Origin: Parafilimonas sp.
GTDB taxonomy: Bacteria > Bacteroidota > Bacteroidia > Chitinophagales > Chitinophagaceae
Length of the DNA stretch: 5,788 nt
NCBI GenBank assembly: GCA_023251275.1
Contig: JAHEZC010000201.1
Span: 1 to 5,788 of the forward strand
Direction of reading: 5' to 3'
The position numbers were made by a program, and so were the translations under genes. The notes below the pieces were generated by a model that saw nothing but the letters and a program-made list of their open reading frames with translations, had not been told where the DNA came from and searched no databases. Shown piece after piece: positions 1 through 5,161 of this stretch. How positions within the stretch are numbered: position 1 is the stretch's first letter; every line of letters starts with the position of its first letter.

Positions 1-1
1 A

Positions 2-571
2 AACAACCGCTTTGTAATTCGGCGTATAATTTTCCTGCTTCAGAATTGCGAGAAGATCTTTCTCTAATGATACAACCGGAGATTCTATAATACGGCCAAT
101 TTCCCTTTTCTTATTATAGACGACAAATGTCGGTACGCGAAAGATATTTTTACCGGCTTCTTCATGTTGCGGGCTTTGCTTATATTTTTTGACAGAATTA
201 TCAACAAAAATCAGTTGAATATCTGCAGTATCGAAATTGACGGATTGCAATACTTTCAGCATGCGAGGCACTTCTCTCTTACTGTCCCCGCACCAACTGC
301 CAAGAAAAATTTCAATGGTCTTATTCTGAAGCAACAGCTTTATCATTTCTGCTGATGATGTATCAATTTTATATTCATTGTACGATTTATCGAACCATTC
401 TTTATATGGATTGGATTGCAGGGAAGATATGGAACAATGACCGGCAAGAATAACTTTTCCCTGGTCATTTTGTAATTCAACATTTGTAACAGGAGTATTT
501 GACGGCACAGCAAAATGATTACAACCTATTGCTGTAATACATATTGCTGCCATCATGTATATATTTTTCAT
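2..571 (-). CDS. Thioredoxin-fold lipoprotein with a WCGDS active site (partial, C-terminus beyond window)
   Basis: The reading frame starts at ATG 571-569 and stays open to the left edge, giving 190 residues without a stop. The N-terminus is a short lipoprotein signal peptide: K2, a hydrophobic stretch and AIGC with the candidate lipidated Cys at 17, so the mature protein is probably membrane-anchored outside the cytoplasm. From about residue 85 it has a thioredoxin-like core: a beta strand (IEIFLGSWCGDSKREVPR, C94), then VDN near 123-125 and the cis-proline motif RVPTFVVY (P147). The usual second active-site Cys is Ser (C-G-D-S), so a normal dithiol-disulfide cycle through CXXC is not possible. 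I recognise this as a Bacteroidota thioredoxin-family group in which WCGDSKREVPR is typical; its substrate is unknown to me. It is last in a same-strand run, 76 nt after the preceding small gene, with no convincing promoter in that gap. Confidence 0.85.
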   Translation of the reverse strand, partial: MKNIYMMAAICITAIGCNHFAVPSNTPVTNVELQNDQGKVILAGHCSISSLQSNPYKEWFDKSYNEYKIDTSSAEMIKLLLQNKTIEIFLGSWCGDSKREVPRMLKVLQSVNFDTADIQLIFVDNSVKKYKQSPQHEEAGKNIFRVPTFVVYNKKREIGRIIESPVVSLEKDLLAILKQENYTPNYKAVV

Positions 572-647
572 GATAACAGGAATTTTAAATTGAAGAAAAT
601 AATAACGTTCTGCGTCTCTGGCAGGCGAACAAAATAATACTATGAAA

Positions 648-974
648 TCAGGAACAGGGAGGATGAAAAATACTCTTCAGAAAAACAGGGGAATAAAAAA
701 ATTGCAGGTAAACCGAAATACAATTCATCCTGTAAAACAAAGCAGTATGATAAAATTGATTTTCTCTAATTATGTACATCCAGTCTGTTTGTTGTATAAT
801 TTGTTTTTGCTTATCCGGAAGTGAATTTTGCTGGTTGTTGAGAGGGAAATTGGTGAGCATACATTCACATTGCAGTTTATCGTTCACATTGGTTGCATTT
901 ATCCTGCATTCGGCATAAGCCAGCCATCTTGCTGCATTCGGTGCGCAAAGAGAACCTGCCAATATGATCACCAA
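648..974 (-). CDS. Small Cys-rich exported or membrane-anchored hypothetical protein, non-ATG start
   Basis: This frame of about 108-112 codons lies directly after the SDR gene and ends at TGA 650-648. No ATG is available: the frame runs back only to the SDR stop codon (998-996). The first usable conventional starts are TTG 974-972 and GTG 971-969, but CTG 986-984 would give MKKLLVIILAGSL, a textbook signal-peptide start with two lysines before a hydrophobic core. After the hydrophobic segment come A-E-C-R-I-N-A and a Q-C-E-C pair, then a polar Gln/Lys-rich stretch, an aromatic segment (YLQFFYSPVF) and a terminal FHPPCS. The layout of N-terminal hydrophobic segment, central Cys motif and terminal FHPP recalls short Bacteroidota proteins found near outer-membrane or metal-handling genes, but that is a resemblance, not an identification. 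Function unknown. It is probably real because of the signal-like start, spaced cysteines and operon position. Confidence 0.55.
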   Translation of the reverse strand: MVIILAGSLCAPNAARWLAYAECRINATNVNDKLQCECMLTNFPLNNQQNSLPDKQKQIIQQTDWMYIIRENQFYHTALFYRMNCISVYLQFFYSPVFLKSIFHPPCS

Positions 975-995
975 TAATTTTTTCAGAAATATTTT

Positions 996-2024
996 TTATG
1001 GTAAGTTATATAATTCCTTCAATTCAAAACAAATTCTTTCTATTGATTCTTTTATATGTGTATATCTGAAACCTGGAAAATATTGTAAAAATTTACTATT
1101 GTCGAAAGATACTTTTGCTAATGCGGCACGTGCCGTTTCTTTTGTAACCAAAGGCTGCACTCCTGTGAATATTGATTTCAGCGCTTCAAGCCTCCACACT
1201 GCTTTGGCAATAAATGGAGTAACTTTTCTGTAAGGTGGATTTTTCCCAAAGCTCTTCGCTATTTCTATAAATACTTCCTTAAAAGTCAGGTTATCAGCAC
1301 TAAGTATAAAACGCTGTGCATGAACATCGCTTTCCATAAGTAAGATCATTGCACTTACTACATCATGCACATCTGCAAAACCCATGACACCTTCCGTGTA
1401 CCAGGGAAATTCATGATACACGTTTTTAAAAATAGCGGAGGAACCTTTATGCCAATCAGCAGTTCCAAGAATAATAGAGGGGCTTACTATTACAGATTCT
1501 AATCCTTCCCCGATGCCCCGCCATATTTCCATTTCCGCAAAATGTTTGCTTTTGCCATATTCGCTCTGGTTTGTTTTTTCACTCCATTCCATGGTTTCAT
1601 TTACAAGTGTGTCATTACTGTGGCTTCTTCCAATCGCAGATACGGAACTTACATGCAGCAATTTTTTTACCCGGGCATTCAAACAGGCATTCACTACATT
1701 GGCTGTGCCTTCAATATTTATATGATGTAATAATCTTTTCTGGTTCGCTTGATAAGCAACCAAAGCGGCGCAATGATATACCTTATCTGCATTTTGCATT
1801 GCCTCTTCAAGTGAAGTCATATCCAGTATATCGCCTTTTATCCATTTAACTCCATCCAAATTTTTTTTTGGCGGTGTTGCGTGGTATAGTGCCTTTACTT
1901 TTTTCCCATGCCTGTGAAGTTCATTGATTAAATGACCCCCCACCAAACCCGTAGCTCCTGTTACAAGAATAACAGCCTCGTCTTCTGAATGAGTAAATGC
2001 AATATCTTTTTGACTTGAGCCCAT
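996..2024 (-). CDS. Extended SDR, NAD(P)-dependent epimerase/dehydratase or dihydroflavonol-reductase-like
   Basis: This is a 342-residue Rossmann-fold oxidoreductase of the extended short-chain dehydrogenase family. The cofactor-binding loop is TGATGLVG at residues 22-29, preceded by strand VILV. GDILD (64-68) matches the conserved acidic motif after beta-3, and CAALVA (85-90) matches the usual strand-4 turn. The catalytic residues are visible as Ser127 in HVSSVSAIG and Tyr156/Lys160 in YGKSK. The C-terminal part (about 180-340) is the variable substrate domain, with SPSIILG and the FADVHDV motif typical of DFR/3-beta-HSD-like members. The substrate cannot be read from sequence; sterol-like, flavonoid-like, sugar or acyl substrates are all seen in the family. 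The N-terminus is about 16 residues longer than the common M-x-ILVTG start, and no ATG lies nearer the Rossmann strand. It lies 27 nt downstream of the acyl-CoA dehydrogenase gene, so co-transcription is likely. An A9 run (1869-1861) falls at residues 52-55. Confidence 0.88.
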   Translation of the reverse strand: MGSSQKDIAFTHSEDEAVILVTGATGLVGGHLINELHRHGKKVKALYHATPPKKNLDGVKWIKGDILDMTSLEEAMQNADKVYHCAALVAYQANQKRLLHHINIEGTANVVNACLNARVKKLLHVSSVSAIGRSHSNDTLVNETMEWSEKTNQSEYGKSKHFAEMEIWRGIGEGLESVIVSPSIILGTADWHKGSSAIFKNVYHEFPWYTEGVMGFADVHDVVSAMILLMESDVHAQRFILSADNLTFKEVFIEIAKSFGKNPPYRKVTPFIAKAVWRLEALKSIFTGVQPLVTKETARAALAKVSFDNSKFLQYFPGFRYTHIKESIERICFELKELYNLP

Positions 2025-2051
2025 CTTTGTTGTTACTGTCAGAATTTGTGT

Positions 2052-2933
2052 TTAATATTTATAAAATCCTTTTCCTGTTTTTCTTCCAAATTCTCCGTTC
2101 ATTATTTTTTCTTTCTGGATTGCTGACGGAACCAATCTTTCAGGTTTTCCTGATGACTCCCACAGCATATTGCTTACTGAATAATTGATATCCATTCCAA
2201 TCAGATCTATTAACCTGAATGGTCCTATTTTAAAACCGCTTGCTTCCATAATCGAATCAATATTTTCGACATCTGTAAATCCCGTTTCGAGAATCTTCAT
2301 GGCTTCAAGATAATATTGCCGGGCCACACGGTTTACAATAAAGCCGGGCTGGTCTTTACATACCACCGGTAATTTATGCATTTGTTTTACCACAGAAATA
2401 ACAGTATCAATAACACCCTCATCTGTCTGTGCACCACGAACTATTTCCACGAGCTTCATTGCAGGGGCAGGATTAAAAAAATGCATGCCCAATACTCTGA
2501 AGGGATATTTAACAGCAGATGCAATATCAGTCACTGAAAGGGAAGATGTGTTTGTGGCGAAAATAGTATTGTCATTGTTTATATCTGATAACTGTGAAAA
2601 AAGATCAATCTTAGCTGCTTTATTTTCAATGATGGCATCTATGATTAAATCTGCACTGCAATCTATGATATGGCTGGTAAAATGAATGCGACCCATCGTC
2701 GCTTCTTTTTCATGTTCATTTATCTTTTTCTTTTCTGCTGATTTTTGTAAACTATTGCGGATTGCGATTTTGGCTTTCAGCAGTGAGCGTTCATTCACAT
2801 CGAAAAGAATAACAGTGTAAGCTGATTGCGCTGCAACCTGTGCAATGCCGCTGCCCATCGTACCGGCGCCGCAAACACATATAGTGCTAATTATAAACAG
2901 GGAAAATACTTTTTGCAAACATACACCGTTCAT
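2052..2933 (-). CDS. hbd: 3-hydroxyacyl-CoA (3-hydroxybutyryl-CoA) dehydrogenase
   Basis: A stand-alone NAD-dependent dehydrogenase that interconverts (S)-3-hydroxyacyl-CoA and 3-oxoacyl-CoA, used in beta-oxidation or butanoyl-CoA metabolism in the cytoplasm. The dinucleotide motif is GAGTMG (22-27) after strand ICVC; Asp45 in LFD is the acidic residue that favours NAD over NADP. The catalytic His is H151 in GMHFFNPAP and its Glu partner is E163 in KLVEIVRG. NTSSL (128-132) and PGFIVNR (197-203, N201) are the substrate-side motifs. The C-terminal helical domain ends in the typical EFGRKTGKGFYKY. Length, 293 residues from ATG 2933-2931, fits the 280-295 family range, but the first 14 residues look unlike family N-termini, and ATT 2891-2889 would give the expected MSTICVCGAG. 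It is first in a same-strand run and divergent from the MerR-type gene. Whether it serves catabolism or synthesis is not shown by its neighbours. Confidence 0.93.
   Translation of the reverse strand: MNGVCLQKVFSLFIISTICVCGAGTMGSGIAQVAAQSAYTVILFDVNERSLLKAKIAIRNSLQKSAEKKKINEHEKEATMGRIHFTSHIIDCSADLIIDAIIENKAAKIDLFSQLSDINNDNTIFATNTSSLSVTDIASAVKYPFRVLGMHFFNPAPAMKLVEIVRGAQTDEGVIDTVISVVKQMHKLPVVCKDQPGFIVNRVARQYYLEAMKILETGFTDVENIDSIMEASGFKIGPFRLIDLIGMDINYSVSNMLWESSGKPERLVPSAIQKEKIMNGEFGRKTGKGFYKY
2916..2923 (-). promoter_or_regulatory. Candidate -7 promoter element (TATGTTTG) for the dehydrogenase run
   Basis: On the minus strand this octamer matches the Bacteroidota -7 consensus TAnnTTTG exactly. 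It lies inside the first codons of the dehydrogenase if ATG 2933 is the start, but 25 nt upstream of the ATT at 2891-2889 that would give the family-typical N-terminus. No clear TTG element was found 19-21 nt upstream, which weakens the call. An 8-base degenerate match can occur by chance. Confidence 0.3.
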
Positions 2934-2960
2934 AAGATACTTACATCTTATCCACTTTGA

Positions 2961-3007
2961 ACAATACTGTTGTGAAGCTATTGTACTTGATGATTAACTT
3001 TACAATA
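2961..3007. promoter_or_regulatory. Candidate operator: three alternating ACAATA half-sites between divergent genes
   Basis: The spacer between the dehydrogenase gene and the MerR-type gene contains ACAATA at 2961-2966, its exact reverse complement TATTGT at 2979-2984, and ACAATA again at 3002-3007. The first pair forms a dyad with a 12-nt spacer. The second pair extends to 7-base arms (TATTGTA 2979-2985 and TACAATA 3001-3007) with a 15-nt spacer. MerR-type proteins are dimers that bind dyads in promoter regions, often next to their own genes, so a role in autoregulation or in control of the divergent genes is a reasonable inference. The hexamer is AT-rich and could recur by chance. Confidence 0.35.
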
Positions 3008-3627
3008 TGCGGCAGTTAGAAATATTTGCTATGATGGAAAAAAAAGTGCCTGATGAAGAAAAGCAGGAACAAATGATTTTGCCGGATGAAACAATGATAC
3101 TCTCTGAAGATAATATTGAAATAAATTTTGATCCTGAGTCAACTAAAGATATAAGTGAACAAGTTTCAGCTTTACCACAAAAACCTGCCAAAAAGAAACC
3201 CGCAGGTTTTGATGAATCAATCACCTTACATAAACGTGGCAGAAAATCATATAAAGAAATTGATGCTGAACTTGTATATGTGGAGGTGCCCGATGAAGCA
3301 ATATTATTTCAAAAACAATATTACTCTATAAGCGAAGTGGCAGGCTGGTTTCATGTTAATACTTCCCTCCTGCGATTTTGGGAAACAGAATTTGATATTT
3401 TAAAACCACGCAAGAACCGGAAGGGAGACAGACTGTTTCGTCCGGAAGATGTAAAGAATCTGTGCCTGATATATTACTTATTGCGGCAGCGAAAATTTTC
3501 AATTGAAGGCGCAAAGTGCTACCTGAAAGAGAACAAAAATAAAGCCGGCCAGAATATGGAACTCATGCAATCTTTATTAAAACTGAAATCATTTCTTTTG
3601 GAGCTGAAAGCCAATTTAGGCACTTGA
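3007..3627 (+). CDS. MerR-family DNA-binding protein with a long charged N-terminal tail
   Basis: The DNA-binding domain occupies about residues 106-175 of 206. YYSISEVAGWFHVNTSLLRFWE (about 105-126) is the MerR helix-turn-helix with the usual S-E-V-A and LLRFWE features. The wing follows (PRKNRKGDRLFRPEDV), then helices with IYYLLRQRKFSIEGAKCYL, typical of MerR members that bend promoter DNA. About 100 residues precede it, rich in Glu, Asp and Lys (a PAKKKPAGF segment near 60-68) and without hydrophobic core pattern, so probably disordered. A short Leu/Lys-rich helix ends the protein (about 183-204) and could form the antiparallel dimer coiled coil. No effector-binding domain or metal-binding Cys pattern is present (Cys only at 153 and 171), so the signal is unknown. 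ATG 3007 was chosen as the first start, giving MRQLEIF; ATG at 3031 or 3034 (MEKKVPDEE) is possible. The gene is divergent from the dehydrogenase and convergent with DUF420. Confidence 0.9.
   Translation: MRQLEIFAMMEKKVPDEEKQEQMILPDETMILSEDNIEINFDPESTKDISEQVSALPQKPAKKKPAGFDESITLHKRGRKSYKEIDAELVYVEVPDEAILFQKQYYSISEVAGWFHVNTSLLRFWETEFDILKPRKNRKGDRLFRPEDVKNLCLIYYLLRQRKFSIEGAKCYLKENKNKAGQNMELMQSLLKLKSFLLELKANLGT
3180..3210 (+). repeat. Inverted repeat with 9-bp perfect arms inside the MerR-type gene
   Basis: AAAACCTGC (3180-3188) and GCAGGTTTT (3202-3210) are exact reverse complements separated by 13 nt. In the mRNA they could form a hairpin within the segment coding for the Lys/Pro-rich tail. 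No T-run follows the stem apart from the four T bases inside it, so this is not a convincing terminator. It may simply reflect coding of a KPAKKKPAG stretch. Confidence 0.4.
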
Positions 3628-3662
3628 AAAATTATGATTATAAAAGCAGCACCCAATTTATT

Positions 3663-4247
3663 CTATCGGTAGTAAGGACTTATCATCATATAAACAACCG
3701 GGCCTGTAACAGCAACATAAAACCACAATGGCCAGGTATAATGCGCAAGTTTTTTGTGCAAAGGAAATTCTGCAATCAAAGAACGATAGGCGGTAAATAA
3801 AATAAAAGGAAGAATAACGGCAGCTAAGAAAATATGAGTAAGAAGTATGGCAAGGTATAAAACTCTACTGTTTCCGGCTTGCGCAAGTTCATCAATGCTT
3901 ACAATCCCATCATGGTTAATATCGCCGAATTTTGCTTCTCCTGCAAGCAAATGATGCGTAATATAAGAAAGAAGAAAAATGACTGAAAGCGCAAGGGCAG
4001 TGAGCATGATTCTCTTATGGAGAAGATATTTTTTATTTTTTACTGCAACCAGCGCAGCCAACAACAGCAGTGCAATAATTGAATTGATTACTGCATTCAG
4101 CTTTGCAAAAATGTGCACATCAAAATCCGGTTTTACATTCAGCTTGAATTGTCCCAATAATACAACCGCAGTAAATACTGTGACTGAGAAAATTCCGATA
4201 AGCCATTTCGCTTTACTGTCATTCTTCGCCAGGCTTGCCCTTAACAT
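3663..4247 (-). CDS. DUF420 membrane protein (oxidase-linked) with an EF-hand-like calcium loop
   Basis: A polytopic membrane protein with about five hydrophobic segments, numbered from the GTG at 4253: 17-35, 53-71, 82-102, 130-155 and 173-192. It ends in VVYMMISPYY, a C-terminus I associate with DUF420. His79, His100, His101, His140 and His166 lie at or near membrane boundaries, as in the family. Relatives such as Bacillus YozB/CtaM are needed for function of a heme-copper oxidase, which fits the position after SCO and the oxidase subunits; this role is inferred. The unusual part is the loop after segment 3: D111-I-N-H-D-G-I-V-S-I-D-E122, a full canonical EF-hand loop. By the positive-inside rule (KNKK...HKR between segments 2 and 3) that loop faces outside the cytoplasm. 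I chose ATG 4247-4245; GTG 4253-4251 is the alternative. The ATG start overlaps the end of the SCO gene by 29 nt, suggesting coupled translation. Confidence 0.88.
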   Translation of the reverse strand: MLRASLAKNDSKAKWLIGIFSVTVFTAVVLLGQFKLNVKPDFDVHIFAKLNAVINSIIALLLLAALVAVKNKKYLLHKRIMLTALALSVIFLLSYITHHLLAGEAKFGDINHDGIVSIDELAQAGNSRVLYLAILLTHIFLAAVILPFILFTAYRSLIAEFPLHKKLAHYTWPLWFYVAVTGPVVYMMISPYYR

Positions 4248-5082
4248 TATCACTATTAAGTTGTTTATTTTTCTTTTTAAAAATTATACGCATTACTACC
4301 AGGACTATCAATAACGAAGCAACAAAAAAAATTGCCATTGATGCAGGATTAAATGGCAACTGAGCCGGGCCCGGCTCCTTTTCCATCATAAGTAAACCGA
4401 TATCATGAGCGAGGTTGGAAAGTGAGGCAGAATCTAATCCATCATAATAACTCTGCAATCCCCGCATTCCTCTTACAACATGTTCTTTATCGAGGAGTAC
4501 AAATTTTTGTGTATGTATGAAAGCCGTATCCACACCTTCCCCATCAACAAGGCCTAACTTAAATTCATTAAGTGCAAGATCATAGATTTCTTTTTTTGAA
4601 CCGGTAAGTAACCACCAGTTATCATGATTTACACCGAAATTGTCCGCATATTTTTTCAGCGCTGCAACAGAATCTCTCTCCGGATCAACAGAAAAAGAAA
4701 GAAACTGCACAATTGATGTATCAATCTTACTCCTGCCATCACCTCCTTTCAAAAAGCTCTGTTGCAGTTTTACCATATTCTTTGTCAGGTAAGGGCAAAT
4801 GGATGGACAATGGGTGAAAAAGAAATCTGCTACAATCACTTTGCCCTTTATATCGGCAAGATGCACCGTGTCTCCAAGCTGGTTAATCAATGTAAAATCA
4901 CTGGTACAATGCCATATAGTATCAGTCTCCAGTTTGCCTTTATCAATTTTTGCAGCGACACTATCCCAGTAAAATCTGCGGGGCATTAACATTGCTTTTT
5001 CCGCTGCTGTTTTCACAAGCAAATAACTGATCAGCGGAATTAATATCGCAATACAAAGGGCCAGTAATGCATTCCTGCTCAT
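4219..5082 (-). CDS. SCO1/SenC copper chaperone for cytochrome oxidase, with an extra C-terminal membrane segment
   Basis: SCO proteins are membrane-anchored thioredoxin-fold proteins that bind copper through CxxxC and a distal His and help load the CuA centre of oxidase subunit II. From ATG 5082 the product has 287 residues. It has an N-terminal anchor (about 4-23), then TSDFTLINQLGDTVHL, the copper motif FFFTHCPSICPYLT with Cys92 and Cys96, the SFSVDPERD segment (about 129-137), and the ligand His190 in FIHTQKFVLLD. All three copper ligands are present. After the SCO fold a Pro/Gly linker (EPGPAQLP) leads to a second hydrophobic segment (about 248-267) and a basic tail (KKKNK), which is not part of the usual single-anchor SCO layout. 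A TTG start at 5112 is possible by frame but lies in a terminator hairpin, so ATG 5082 is preferred. The gene sits between subunit IV and DUF420. Confidence 0.93.
   Translation of the reverse strand: MSRNALLALCIAILIPLISYLLVKTAAEKAMLMPRRFYWDSVAAKIDKGKLETDTIWHCTSDFTLINQLGDTVHLADIKGKVIVADFFFTHCPSICPYLTKNMVKLQQSFLKGGDGRSKIDTSIVQFLSFSVDPERDSVAALKKYADNFGVNHDNWWLLTGSKKEIYDLALNEFKLGLVDGEGVDTAFIHTQKFVLLDKEHVVRGMRGLQSYYDGLDSASLSNLAHDIGLLMMEKEPGPAQLPFNPASMAIFFVASLLIVLVVMRIIFKKKNKQLNSDNVKGKPGEE
4362..4377. repeat. 16-bp perfect GC-rich palindrome in the SCO gene linker
   Basis: GAGCCGGGCCCGGCTC reads identically on both strands. It codes for E-P-G-P-A-Q between the SCO fold and the C-terminal membrane segment. 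It is all G and C except for an A/T pair near each end, in an otherwise AT-rich window, and could fold as a 6-bp stem with a GGCC loop in the transcript. Whether it has a role is unknown. Confidence 0.6.
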
Positions 5083-5096
5083 AATTGGTGATTGAC

Positions 5097-5124
5097 AAAA
5101 AAAATCCCGCAAACGAGGCGGGAT
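5097..5124 (-). terminator. Intrinsic terminator after oxidase subunit IV, just before the SCO start
   Basis: On the minus strand the sequence reads ATCCCGC, a 7-nt loop (CTCGTTT), GCGGGAT, followed by a run of T: the stem's last T plus seven more, so eight consecutive T (5104-5097). A 7-bp perfect GC-rich stem with a T-tract is the standard Rho-independent form. It lies 37 nt after the subunit IV stop codon and ends 14 nt before the SCO ATG. On the plus strand the same stem is followed by GACTGG, so it acts in one direction only. Confidence 0.85.
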
Positions 5125-5161
5125 GACTGGAAATTTTTATGCTGAATTACTGCCTTACTCA

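Noticed and set aside
164..355. Plus-strand frame of 63 codons
   Set aside because: It is opposite the thioredoxin-fold lipoprotein, whose WCGDS and VPTF motifs show the true coding strand.
607..630. Possible hairpin (GTT-CTGC with GCAG-AAC) after the small gene, as a terminator
   Set aside because: Only 3 + 4 pairs with a 3-nt bulge, and the following minus-strand sequence is TTATTATTTTC, not a clean T-tract.
642..824. Plus-strand frame of 60 codons, Lys/Arg-rich
   Set aside because: It is antisense to the small Cys-rich gene, has no recognisable pattern and no promoter; the minus-strand frame is the better candidate.
1124..1135. 12-bp perfect palindrome CGGCACGTGCCG in the SDR gene
   Set aside because: It is short, sits inside conserved coding sequence (codons for T-A-R-A region) and has no context suggesting a site.
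964..1233. Plus-strand frame of 89 codons
   Set aside because: It lies antisense to the SDR and small-protein genes, which have clear motifs; its translation shows no domain or pattern. The other plus-strand frames over 1513-1849, 1997-2188, 2485-2685, 3979-4314, 4762-4989 and 5123-5320 were rejected for the same reason.
2995..3002. TAACTTTA as a -7 promoter element for the MerR-type gene
   Set aside because: It misses the last consensus base, has no correctly spaced TTG element, and would start transcription at about the ATG itself.
3000..3224. Minus-strand frame of 74 codons
   Set aside because: It is antisense to the N-terminal tail of the MerR-type gene; its Ser/Ile richness is the complement of the Glu/Lys-rich coding strand.
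5083..5112. Longer SCO reading frame from TTG 5112 adding MRDFFCQSPI
   Set aside because: This stretch lies in the terminator stem, loop and T-tract, and ATG 5082 starts exactly at a normal signal-anchor.
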